Assembly (NCBI GenBank): GCA_015478945.1
Contig: JABUQX010032460.1
Coordinates: 10,001 to 30,000 of the forward strand
DNA length: 20,000 nt
Reading direction: 5' to 3'
Origin: Trachelipus rathkii
Lineage: Eukaryota > Arthropoda > Malacostraca > Isopoda > Trachelipodidae
Part shown: piece after piece, positions 9,965 through 18,578 of the stretch
Position numbering within the stretch: position 1 is the stretch's first letter
How the letters are laid out: the number at the start of each line of letters is the position of its first letter
The notes under the pieces: model-generated
Databases searched by the model: none
What the model was told of the DNA's origin: nothing
Seen by the model: only the letters and a program-made list of their open reading frames with translations
Translations under genes and position numbers: made by a program

Positions 9965-10206
9965 AGCTAACATAATTAGAATTTAATGACGGACATAGAT
10001 TCAAAAGTTCGAAATATTTTTAAAAAAAATTTAAAATCACATTTTTAATATCAATATAAATATTATTTATGAAAAATGAAATTATATCCTCTCGTAAGAA
10101 AAGTACTACACTTACAGAAAACCAATTTACATATTTGAAATCTAAGCGTAATAATATTTTCTCCACGCTCACTTTATTACAAAATGTAAATAATATACAA
10201 TATTAA
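9965..10206 (+). repeat. Dispersed repeat, copy A, with an open frame
   Basis: This copy shares GTTCGAAATATTTT (10007-10020) followed by an A-rich run with copy B (18908-18921), and shares CTTACAGAAAA and TTACATATTTG (near 10111-10136) with copy C. A plus-strand frame is open at 10060-10206, with an ATG at 10069, and reads MKNEIISSRKKSTTL followed by TENQFTYLKSKRNNIF. The peptide aligns with that of copy C (NEIS, LTE, TYL-S). It may be a fragment of a mobile element or of a duplicated gene. Orientation matches the other copies. Confidence 0.5.
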
Positions 10207-10446
10207 ATATATATATATATATATATATAATAATATATTATTATAATATATATCGAAATACCAGCAAAGTATGGTGAAAACTTTATTTATAATATATAAT
10301 ATACATATTAATATTATACTATATATATTTATATATATAATATATATATATATATATATCAGGTAGTTTTCACACCTCCAATCAATATATTATATAGAAA
10401 TATACGGAAACATATATATATATACATATATAATATATATATTATT
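10205..10446. repeat. TA arrays between repeat copies A and C
   Basis: TA tracts at roughly 10205-10255, 10279-10360 and 10413-10446 separate the two neighbouring copies of the dispersed repeat. TA repeats contain no stop codons, so they lengthen open frames that run through them. Confidence 0.8.
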
Positions 10447-10447
10447 A

Positions 10448-10605
10448 TCATAAATGAAATATCTCGAGAAAATGAAATAAGTATAAAACTTACAGAAAAA
10501 TCAGTTACATATTTGGAATCAGCGTATACAAGCTTATTACAAAAAATGTATAAAAAAAATTTAAATAGTGATATATGGAGCTCGAGCCAACGGAGGTACT
10601 ATTAA
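10448..10605 (+). repeat. Dispersed repeat, copy C, with an open frame
   Basis: TCATAAATGAAATATCTCGA at 10448-10467 matches copy D at 19772-19790 except for one deleted A. Downstream, ACTTACAGAAAA and TTACATATTTGGAATC match copies A and B. The plus-strand frame is open from 10312 through the TA array to a TAA at 10603-10605 (97 codons). The repeat part reads NEISRENEISIKLTEKSV then TYLESAYTSLLQKM. It has no start codon of its own. The stretch from 10569 leads directly into the GC-rich island. Confidence 0.5.
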
Positions 10606-10607
10606 AT

Positions 10608-10832
10608 GAGAGGGGGGGACGTTTTCTAACCCCGTAGGGGAGGGGCGGAGGATACCCCCGCCTCACCCCAAATACCAAAGAGGCGGGGTTCGGAGACCTC
10701 CCCCGGAGGGGGGGAATAAATAGTCCCTATACTCATCTAGTCCGTTCGTCATCCTAGTTGAGAAGTAGCCCGAGAAGAGAACTCCTACCGACTCTCCGCC
10801 ATCTTTGAGCGGGTTTTACCTCATTGTGGATT
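10608..10832. other. GC-rich island with nested hairpins
   Basis: An abrupt GC-rich island lies in AT-rich surroundings. CCCC at 10630-10633 pairs with GGGG at 10637-10640. CCCCGCCTC at 10656-10664 is the exact reverse complement of GAGGCGGGG at 10680-10688 (9 bp, 15-nt loop). CCTCC at 10697-10701 pairs with GGAGG at 10705-10709. The island holds stop-free frames in more than one phase, so coding cannot be assigned. The homopolymer C and G runs (up to 7 G at 10612-10618) are also places where sequencing errors concentrate. Confidence 0.6.
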
Positions 10833-11563
10833 TATTCACTTTTAGTCATAAAAATAAAAAAAATTATAAATCACTAGATCATGGAGTCCTAAACGGATAA
10901 CAGTAGTATCCCATTATATATTTTTGAGAAGTAAATTTTCGTATTATTTGCTTTTCTGATTAACTTTGCTTTCATAGTTAACAATTTGAATTAAGAAAAG
11001 ATAATAAAATGAAGTATCGAAGTTCTGCCTACTTTAAGACTGTCCAAGATGTTCTCCTTATTATACTCCACTATTACCTATTCCTTCCACCAATATATTC
11101 CAACAACATATAAGCTATACCAGAGGAAATAAGTAGAAATTATCATTATGCTTGAGAAATGTCATGAGTATATCACAATTTTATAGTGCGAAAAAAAAAA
11201 TAATAAAAAATAAAAAAAATCTACCAAAAAATATTCTTTTAATAGCTAACAGCGAAAAGGAATATATTTATTCAAATATTTCATTTTACATTTAGATTTT
11301 ATTTTGAAATATGATCTTAAAAATAAAAAAATATATAATAATAAAATATTGTAAATAATTATATATAGTAATTATGATTTGATAGATGAGCCTAGTAAGA
11401 TCTATTATATGAGGTTGAAAATTCCTTGTATCAAACATCATGGGATTTCGAGTGTAGTATTTATGTTTTTTTTACTCTAATAAGATACCTACCAGGGTAT
11501 ATACCTATAGTCAATGTAATAGGCAGGATGAGTTCAGGGTTATCTCTTCGCCTTACCGAGGGA

Positions 11564-11576
11564 ACTACGGGGTAGT
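11564..11576. repeat. Hairpin ACTAC-GGG-GTAGT
   Basis: ACTAC at 11564-11568 and GTAGT at 11572-11576 form a 5-bp stem with a GGG loop. The same stem with loop GGTG occurs at 17967-17980, inside another fold-back. Confidence 0.5.
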
Positions 11577-11665
11577 GATACTTTAAATATCGCTCACCTC
11601 TACGGGGAGTGTCTTACTTAGGAAAATCATTACTACTCAGCTTCATGGTATTTTATGGTGTGTTA

Positions 11666-11736
11666 GTCGAGGGGTTTACTCCAGTCACTCCCTTAACGGG
11701 AGTATGGAAAACAGTCCCCTGTGTTCCCCGTTCGAC
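11666..11736. repeat. Three-arm fold-back structure
   Basis: The outer stem is GTCGA at 11666-11670 with TCGAC at 11732-11736, continued by GGGG at 11671-11674 with CCCC at 11726-11729 after a 2-nt bulge. Inside lie two hairpins: ACTCCC (11687-11692) with GGGAGT (11698-11703), and ACAG (11711-11714) with CTGT (11719-11722). The whole forms a branched 71-nt structure of cloverleaf type. It lacks the internal promoter boxes and arm lengths of a tRNA. Confidence 0.6.
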
Positions 11737-11782
11737 TTGAGCCCCCTTACAATATTTAGCCTAGAGTGTAATACTCATTTAA

Positions 11783-11900
11783 AATATATATATAATATAT
11801 ATATATATATGATATAATTATATATTAAATATATATATATTAATATATAAATATATATAATATAATATATATATTATAATAATATATATATATTATATAC
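11783..11900. repeat. Interrupted TA array
   Basis: TA-rich tract with TAA and TTA interruptions, directly after the GC-richer island. Confidence 0.8.
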
Positions 11901-12316
11901 CCTTGACTCCTATCAACGAAAGAAACAGTAGCCCAGTTAATACCTTTATATTCACTACTCGTGTTATTCCTCTCATCTTATTTTTCTCTTTCTTTTTATA
12001 CTATTCTTCTCTTTCAACGGTATGTTTATATTTATTAACAAGGATATTACTAAAAATTATATTCCTTTTCCTCACGAGCTGTTAGTAGAGATTTTGAGTA
12101 TAAGTTTATTTATTGGAGAGGATCAATTGAATTTATTTTTTTTTTTATTTTATTATTTATTTATTTTATTTTAACATTTTCCATAAATATAATAATATTG
12201 GACCAGCATTCCAGCATCAAACTTATTGTAATTATTCTTATTCTTAGTATAGCTATTGTAGTAGTTTTTGAGATATCTGATTGAAAAATAATATTTTGCT
12301 GTTTGAATTTAAATAG

Positions 12317-12384
12317 AAAATATATATATATATATAAATATACGGTATTATATTATAATATATATAAATTTAATATATATATAC
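12317..12384. repeat. TA array
   Basis: Interrupted TA tract that ends about 8 bp before the strong fold-back at 12392. Confidence 0.75.
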
Positions 12385-12391
12385 GTCTAGG

Positions 12392-12455
12392 TCGTGAGGG
12401 TGAAGTACGAGACCGAACTTATAGGTTCGTATAACTATTGGTCTCGTACTCACGA
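12392..12455. repeat. 16-bp fold-back with 7-nt bulge
   Basis: TCGTGA at 12392-12397 pairs with TCACGA at 12450-12455, and GTACGAGACC at 12405-12414 pairs with GGTCTCGTAC at 12440-12449. All 16 pairs are Watson-Crick, and the only irregularity is a 7-nt bulge (12398-12404) on the left arm. The loop holds a further small stem, CGAAC at 12414-12418 with GTTCG at 12425-12429, which shares one base with the main stem. The right arm and loop contain a 14-mer found inverted at 13225-13238. Confidence 0.75.
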
Positions 12456-12629
12456 TTACTCTCTGACCCTATAATATGCTAAACTTTTTATTGGAAAATT
12501 TTTTTTTTTGATATAAATCACGGCTTAAAAATCAAAAATTAATAGCATATAAATAAAAATAATTTAAATATATATTGTTTATTTCTATATAATTAATAAT
12601 AATAATATTTTATTAAAGTTTGAATAACG

Positions 12630-12730
12630 CCGAGTTACTCACAGCCTACTGACCGAGTATAGGAAGAGGAGTGATAAAAGCTACGGATAACCACTCATAT
12701 TATATTAGAGCAGTAGATGAGTGAACTCGG
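12630..12730. repeat. 18-bp interrupted fold-back
   Basis: CCGAGTT at 12630-12636 pairs with AACTCGG at 12724-12730, ACTCA at 12637-12641 with TGAGT at 12718-12722 (one bulged G at 12723), and CTACTG at 12646-12651 with CAGTAG at 12711-12716. The enclosed sequence contains another stem, GAGTG at 12669-12673 with CACTC at 12692-12696. This gives a long rod with a terminal hairpin over 101 nt. Confidence 0.75.
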
Positions 12731-13600
12731 ACCATTCTGTTTATAATAATTTACGGTACTTTTATCAAGTATATAATTTATCAAAAATTATTATTATTAT
12801 AATTTTATAATTTATATCTATTATTTAAATATAATTAATTATTTATCATATTAAAATTCGTAATTAGTAATAAATATAATATAAACCTTAATAGATTATT
12901 ATAAATATATAAATACTGAAATATCTAAATAAAGGATGTTCATTTCATAGATTCCAGTGCAACGAGATGTTTATATGTAACACTTTTTATATTAAACTCT
13001 GTTTTTTATTTTATTAAAATAATTTTCATATTTTTTAAATAAATTTATCTCATTAAATATATTTATCTAAATTTATTTTATATTACATATTAAATTTAAT
13101 TTAATAGTAATAATTAAATAAAGTTACTAAAATAATAATACGATAATAAAATACGAAAAAACGATGGATTAGGTCCGAGCTATACCTATATATCCACTAT
13201 CTAATTTTTACGGTACGGGGTGATGAGACCAATAGTTAAGGTTACCCGTTTTTTTTATGCCTACTTTCTAATAAATTAATAATGACTTGGAATCAAAAAT
13301 TTATACTTCGCTAAGTTAAATAAAGCTAACATACTCGAGTATGAAAAAACTACACTCTAGAATAAAATAATAATATAAAATAATGATCCACAATCTTTTT
13401 CATTTTTAATATAACTGAGTTAATAATAAGTTTAATAAATAAAATCACATTTATTCAAAGGATGACATAGCATAATGAGAAGTATTTCTTATCTACTGCA
13501 CATGCTGACTACAAAAAATAAACGTAAAATTTATTAACACATAAAAACATATGATCCTTAGACGTTTAAATGTCATCCTCTTAATGTTAGCTTAATACTA
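12731..13600. other. AT-rich stretch, no gene seen
   Basis: Mostly AT-rich with stops in all frames. A GC-richer patch at about 13165-13250 contains ACGGGGTGAT (13215-13224) followed directly by GAGACCAATAGTTA (13225-13238), both shared with other structured islands in the window. Nothing else is supported. Confidence 0.4.
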
Positions 13601-13601
13601 A

Positions 13602-13631
13602 TGCATTTATATATATATATATATATATATA
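13602..13631. repeat. TA microsatellite
   Basis: A nearly uninterrupted TA run. Confidence 0.8.
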
Positions 13632-13723
13632 GCTGAGTAATTACTTATTAAAATGAGCGAAAAAATTTTTTTTTTTTTTATTACATTTTTATTTATTTAG
13701 AAGTGGACCGAATCACCCCTCCT

Positions 13724-13747
13724 AAAGAGGCGGGCCTGTTCACCCCG
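13724..13747. repeat. GC-rich hairpin sharing a core with the island at 10677
   Basis: AAAGAGGCGGG at 13724-13734 is identical to 10677-10687. Here GGCGGG (13729-13734) pairs with CCCGCC across a loop of CCTGTTCAC. The two islands use the same core as opposite sides of different stems, so they may be diverged members of one element. Confidence 0.5.
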
Positions 13748-13767
13748 CCCGACCGACCCGAGATACG

Positions 13768-14605
13768 CTATATATAATTATATATATATATATATAATAA
13801 TATATAATTATATTACTATGAGATATTTGAAGTATTCAATTACCTCTGTGATCACTAATTTATTTACACCCACCTATTTAATGATTTTATATATTAAATC
13901 GTTTTTAAATTTACTTAATCCCTTTCGTAAAAATTTCCTAAATTCAGATATATTAGTATTATAAAATATAATTTAATAACTTAATTATTTAATAATCACG
14001 AATAATTAGTGCTTATAAGAACAGTAAATATGTTTATTTTATTTTATATTTTATTTTTACTTTATATAAAACGAGTATGTTTTTTTAATATTATTTTGTA
14101 GGAAAAAAATAACATTATTATACAAAATAAAATTTAAAAATTTCACGTTGGAATCATGATCTTATAATATATTATGACATAATATAAGTCTGTAAATATT
14201 CCTAACTCTAGCATTTTTTGAGATGAGTAGGCTACCAACGATCCACGTTACAATTTAATAATTAAATGTATATAATATAATTAATAAAATTATCATATAT
14301 TTAGAATTGATCGCGGTGATTCTTACACTTTTTATTAGTTCAAAAGTTATTCGTCATAATCCTTACGAGTTTATGTAATCATGTCATGTATATTCATTTC
14401 AAGAATTAACCTATATTCAACAAATATAAAATAATTAATTTTATCAATATTTTTACACTGAAAATATTAAATACAAAAAAGAAAAGATATTCGCGTAACA
14501 TTCGATTTCGTAAATATTGGCTAGAAGTAATACACTAAAGATGTAGGAGTCGCCTTATGATATAATATAATAATATATATTAATATATATTATAAATAAT
14601 AATAT
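13768..14605. other. AT-rich stretch with TA tracts, no gene seen
   Basis: TA tracts at about 13768-13815 and 14558-14605 enclose AT-rich sequence with frequent stops on both strands. No structure beyond short AT palindromes was found. Confidence 0.4.
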
Positions 14606-14609
14606 ACAA

Positions 14610-14660
14610 CCATACCAACCACATATATAGTAGGTCGGTTGGAATATGGGTATAATACCC
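14610..14660. repeat. 11-bp fold-back plus overlapping palindrome
   Basis: CCATA at 14610-14614 and CCAACC at 14615-14620 pair with TATGG at 14645-14649 and GGTTGG at 14637-14642, with a 2-nt bulge. GGGTAT at 14648-14653 then forms a one-base-loop palindrome with ATACCC at 14655-14660, overlapping and so competing with the first stem. Confidence 0.55.
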
Positions 14661-14926
14661 TACAGAAATGAAAATTTATAGCTACTTACCTCTATGAGGT
14701 TTCAACAGTAAGATGATATTTATTTAAACATTTTAATGAGCCTATCATGATAGAAACAACACCTTAAAAATTCACTAAATTTTATAAAAATTTTATAAAT
14801 GATTAATTAATCACATTAATCAAGGGATACGTGTATATTTTCATTGTTAATAATTGGACTACACATAATATATCGTACAGGACTATATGAGAGATTTAAT
14901 AATAATTAATAAGGCTTCAGAACTAT

Positions 14927-15143
14927 TACCAATATATATTAATATATATATATATATATAATAAAAAATTTGCAGGCACCTCCATGCCAAGTTTACACGA
15001 GCCGAGTACACTGTATAATTATAATAAATATAATATATTAAATATATATAGTTATAAATATATATATTATATTAATATATATAATATTAATATATAATAT
15101 AATATTATATATAATATTAATATATATTATATATAAGTATAAT

Positions 15144-15175
<32 letters not shown>

Positions 15176-15202
15176 TATATATATATATATAATATATAAT
15201 AC
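14927..15202. repeat. TA arrays flanking a possible exon start
   Basis: TA arrays at about 14927-14961 and 15015-15202 surround a GC-richer segment that follows TTTGCAG (AG at 14974-14975). The segment 14976-15012 is open in two phases and too short to assign. The acceptor resembles those at 16129 and 16605. Confidence 0.5.
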
Positions 15203-16100
15203 GTAGATGACAAAATAAGGACAAAATAATGACAAAAAATGGGGCACAAAAGATTCAATATTATTGTAAAAATATATATATATTTTAATAATTATGGAAC
15301 ATAGGAGTTTCCAATTATGGTATTTAGTTAGTTTAATAATTATATATTATAAATTATTTTGTAGTTAAATATTTATTTATTAAATATATATAAAATATAA
15401 AATATGACAAACAAATCAAAAACTCAATAAAAAATTTATTTCCCCATTTAATAGAAAAATTGAAATTATGTAAATTTTAATAAAAAAAATTACTAAAATA
15501 TGAGTTGACAGAATCTTGAATATTGAATCTTTCAAAAAATCAAAGGAACCACAATAATAAGTAAAATATAAATCAGTGTAAATGAGTATTAAGGATAAGT
15601 TAATAACTAATAATTTAGCGTTAATATGTTTTTAAGTTTATTGTATAAATATATATATTTAATAGAGGGTTTCACTATATGGGTATATAAAATTGTAGTT
15701 ATCGGTACGGACTTTACATATATTAGGTATAGGGATAAATTTGTAGTATCTAATAATTTATATTATATATTATATATATATCTTCTTCAATATAAATAAT
15801 TTATTTTTATACTCTATTTTATATATATCAAATGATTATATATAAATAAAATAATAAAAAAAAAAATAAATAAATAATTATCATATAAATGTCACCATTT
15901 TTTTAAAAGTATTATTTAATATATAATTATTCATTCGTTTACTTGTTTTATAAATTATATATATATACTAAAAATTAAACTAATATAATCGATATGAGTA
16001 TAATTTAAATTAGTCCTTTGGAGATATAAACTGAGAATTTGTTAAAATATTAATTATCAAATTGAACAAATCATATTATATATATATATATATATATTAT
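15203..16100. other. AT-rich stretch, no gene seen
   Basis: AT-rich with many stops, an A run near 15857-15867, and a TA run at about 16072-16098. No coding or structural signal was found. Confidence 0.4.
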
Positions 16101-16123
16101 AATTATTGACTACTTATTTCAAC

Positions 16124-16248
16124 TTGCAGATGCCCCAAGAAAGTACCAGTAACCTATATATAAAAAAGAAGGACTAGTAGTGTTCAAGGTGACTTATGAT
16201 TACACCCAATTGAATGAGATACTCATACAGGCTCATTATATAAGCTAA
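16124..16248 (+). pseudogene. Exon-like segment, copy 1
   Basis: TTGCAGATGCCCCAA at 16124-16138 recurs exactly at 16600-16614. If CAG is an acceptor, the frame reads DAPRKYQ, meets a TAA at 16150, and then continues open in the same frame for 31 codons, including KKEGLVVFKVTYDYTQLNEI, to a TAA at 16246-16248. The ACAGGCT sequence near its end also recurs in copy 2 (about 16705). The in-frame stop argues for a decayed duplicate, or a base error. No family is recognised. Confidence 0.3.
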
Positions 16249-16374
16249 TATGTTGGAAATATCTTATATCATAAAAAATATATCATTTATAACATACAAT
16301 AAAGATATACAGATATGTATAAAATAGGTAGAGTTATTATCAATCTAAATAATTTTACATTTAATATGTAAAGC

Positions 16375-17476
16375 ATATGGGGGAAAATGAAGTCACTATA
16401 ATTAACTATTATCTACAATAATATTACTATATATAAAATATATATATTATATATAATAATAGATACTTTTTTTATTTTAATAGTTTTTTAAATAATATTT
16501 TCCAACTTTTATATACGGGTTATTTATTAAGAAAGATAGTCTATATAACAATATTTATTGATAATAAATTAAATATTGACAAAATAGCCTATTTCCACTT
16601 TGCAGATGCCCCAAAAGTACTAATACCGTCATTTATATATATATATTAAAAAGACGTGATATGGTATTGCATCAGTAGTGATCATTTATTATAAAATACA
16701 CCAAGAAGACATCTTACAGGCTATTATAGATGTTGAAGATGGTGCAGAGATATTATATTCAGCGATAATCACCTATATAGACCAAGAAGATAATACTATA
16801 TTAGCTGCATACGTTGATATAATATACTATATATACACTTTCCAGAAAGGAATAAAGAAGGATGAAGTATTTACAAAATCCCGGAATGAAAGTGTAGTTG
16901 AGAGTAACCAGTCTTTCTGAAGTTGTGAGGAGTAGTGATATTGAGGTCTCATCGGATCAGCTAATTATACTCTACTTATAGTCAATGGAAAAAAAAATAA
17001 TTTTTTTATTGTATTATATAATATATATATGTATATCTAATTTATAGTAATATATAAAATAATATAATAATACTTATCTTATATTTTTTTAAATATAATA
17101 TTTATTGATATTATATTTAATAAGACAATATATAATAATATAAAAATATATTTAATTGAGAAAATAAAAATATTTATTATATTCACTATTTTTATTAAAT
17201 GCTATCATGTTTATTATAAAAAAATGAATAATACAAAAATAAAATATAAGTTAGACTTGTTTTTTATCCACCTTAACCTTATATATTTTATATACACAAA
17301 ATAAATTTAACAGAGGCCTTCTTTAATAAATTTGGTATTTTAAAATATTATATATATTATATATAATAATAAAATATATATTAGTATATACATATCATTA
17401 GATGAAAATACATATTTACAATGAATACCTCATATTATCTTACCTACTACAGCATAGTGACTACTTTCCCCCATAT
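16375..17476. mobile_element. Candidate 1.1-kb element with terminal inverted repeats
   Basis: The left end, ATATGGGGGAAA followed by AGTCACTAT (16375-16399), matches the reverse complement of the right end (17454-17476) at all but one compared position plus a 2-nt indel. Both repeats read inward from the outside, as transposon ends do. TA dinucleotides adjoin both GGGG ends, compatible with a TA target duplication, though TA is everywhere here. The interior holds exon-like copy 2 and an AT-rich remainder. No transposase motif (catalytic acidic triad) is visible, so a non-autonomous element is the best reading. An ordinary distant inverted repeat is the alternative. Confidence 0.4.
16600..16981 (+). 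pseudogene. Exon-like segment, copy 2, with broken coding frames
   Basis: A good acceptor (TTTCCACTTTGCAG ending at 16605) precedes ATGCCCCAAAAGTAC, which lacks two bases relative to copy 1. From 16660 to 16920 the plus strand is open for 86 codons, with GTG at 16678 the only start-like codon, reading HQEDILQAIIDVEDGAEILY and later IITYIDQEDNTILAAYVDII, and closing at a TGA. A shifted frame then continues with SLSEVVRSSDIEVSSDQLII to a TAG at 16979-16981. The product would be acidic and hydrophobic in alternation, with no recognised domain. Frame changes at both ends suggest decay or assembly indels. Confidence 0.33.
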
Positions 17477-17900
17477 TCAATTTTTGGCCACATTGAATAT
17501 TTATCAAAAATATTACTATAAATAAATTATCCACATAAGAGTACAAAAAATTATTAAATATTTTACAAATCATGGATATAATATATATATATATATATAC
17601 ATTAAGGAAGTAGTTATTATAAATTTGAGAAAAAACATTTACTATATAATTTATGTGAATGTAAACTTATCGAAATTTATCGATTTATTCATATAGACTT
17701 ATCACAAAATATAAATAAAAAGCTCACTAAATTTATATGGCCTCAATTATAACATACTCACTTGATTTTTACGATGATATATAATATATATATAAATATA
17801 TATAAATTATAGTAATTATAATATATTCAATATTACTATTATTTTTTTAACGAAAGTAATTAATATAGCTCACATATATTATAAGAATAGTAGTAATACA
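16982..17900. other. AT-rich stretch, no gene seen
   Basis: AT-rich sequence with a TA run at about 17576-17601 and the right inverted repeat at 17454-17476. ATATTCAAT at 17473-17481 is the exact reverse complement of ATTGAATAT at 17492-17500 (9 bp, 10-nt loop), overlapping the end of that repeat. Confidence 0.4.
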
Positions 17901-17921
17901 AGAGACTAGGTAAAGATATCT

Positions 17922-17999
17922 ATGAGTCGGTAGGTCTCTCGTGAACCTATTGCGGTGGAAATACAGACTACGGTGGTAGTAACTCGTTAACCTACTCAT
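17922..17999. repeat. 10-bp fold-back enclosing an ACTAC hairpin
   Basis: ATGA at 17922-17925 and GTAGGT at 17930-17935 pair with TCAT at 17996-17999 and ACCTAC at 17990-17995, with a 4-nt bulge on the left arm. Inside, ACTAC at 17967-17971 pairs with GTAGT at 17976-17980 around GGTG. An alternative stem uses AGAGAC at 17901-17906 with GTCTCT at 17934-17939. Confidence 0.55.
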
Positions 18000-18321
18000 G
18001 CACTCTACCCAATCACGTCGCTCGATTCACCTATCCAAAACAATTATGAAAAAATCAGCCTCAAAACATACACTGTTTAAAATATATATAATTATTTCCC
18101 TAATCATTAATATCACCTAAGTAGCCTTAAACCTATATAACCTGTAATGACTGACCTAACACAACCCCACTAATAAAAAATAAGACATTTTTTCGAAATT
18201 TTTAATGTCTATTAGGTCTCTTGCTAAAAATATAAAAATATATTTAATTCCGATCCATTAAAGTATATATAATACCGTTCCCTGTTTATACTCGGTATTA
18301 ATAGTAAATCACTTTGTTCAA

Positions 18322-18368
18322 CTAATTATATATAATATATTAATATATATATATATATTAATATATAA
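18322..18368. repeat. TA array
   Basis: Interrupted TA tract immediately before a GC-richer island. Confidence 0.75.
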
Positions 18369-18386
18369 CATAACTTCTGTCCACCC

Positions 18387-18414
18387 TGGCCCTACTCTAA
18401 TTGAATGAGGGCCA
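18387..18414. repeat. 7-bp GC-rich inverted repeat
   Basis: TGGCCCT at 18387-18393 is the exact reverse complement of AGGGCCA at 18408-18414, with a 14-nt loop. Confidence 0.5.
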
Positions 18415-18520
18415 TAATAATATATACTGCATTCACAAGGACCTCTCAGGTACCACATATACTTGGAGTGGTTACAATTAATGGATACGATAAAAAGGAG
18501 AATTAGATATAAGTAAAGAA

Positions 18521-18578
18521 GTATCAGCACCAGGGGCCGTCCGAGAGATAGTGAACCCCAAGAAGGAGGTGCTTATAC
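18521..18578. repeat. Interrupted fold-back
   Basis: GTAT at 18521-18524 and AGCACC at 18526-18531 pair with ATAC at 18575-18578 and GGTGCT at 18568-18573 around one mismatch, and GGGG at 18533-18536 pairs with CCCC at 18556-18559 further in. That makes 14 pairs in all, inside the coding-like island. Confidence 0.5.

Larger units (their letters stand above)
11355..11760 (+). pseudogene. GC-richer island with broken coding-like frames
   Basis: A plus-strand frame open from about 11355 reads YDLIDEPSKIYYMRLKIP and stops at a TAA just after a run of eight T near 11465-11472. A frame one base different continues across the T run with YSNKIPTRVYTYSQCNR and PYRGNYGVVIL to a TAA near 11583, and further open sequence follows that. 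A single length error or mutation in the T run would join the first two. No family is assigned. The island also contains the hairpins at 11564-11576 and 11666-11736. Confidence 0.25.

Noticed and set aside
11500..11585. Serpin-like reading of the PYRGNYGVVIL peptide
   Set aside because: A vague resemblance of one short strand motif only. No other serpin signature follows, and the frame breaks, so naming a family would be guesswork.
11666..11736. tRNA gene
   Set aside because: The cloverleaf-like fold lacks a 7-bp acceptor stem, a proper anticodon arm and recognisable A and B boxes.
11903..12085. Plus-strand frame of 60 codons
   Set aside because: Hydrophobic Phe/Leu/Tyr-rich product expected from T-rich DNA, with no supporting signal and a start-like codon placed just after a TA array.
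3583..18368. AT-only palindromes throughout the TA tracts
   Set aside because: Self-complementarity is automatic in TA repeats and carries no information.
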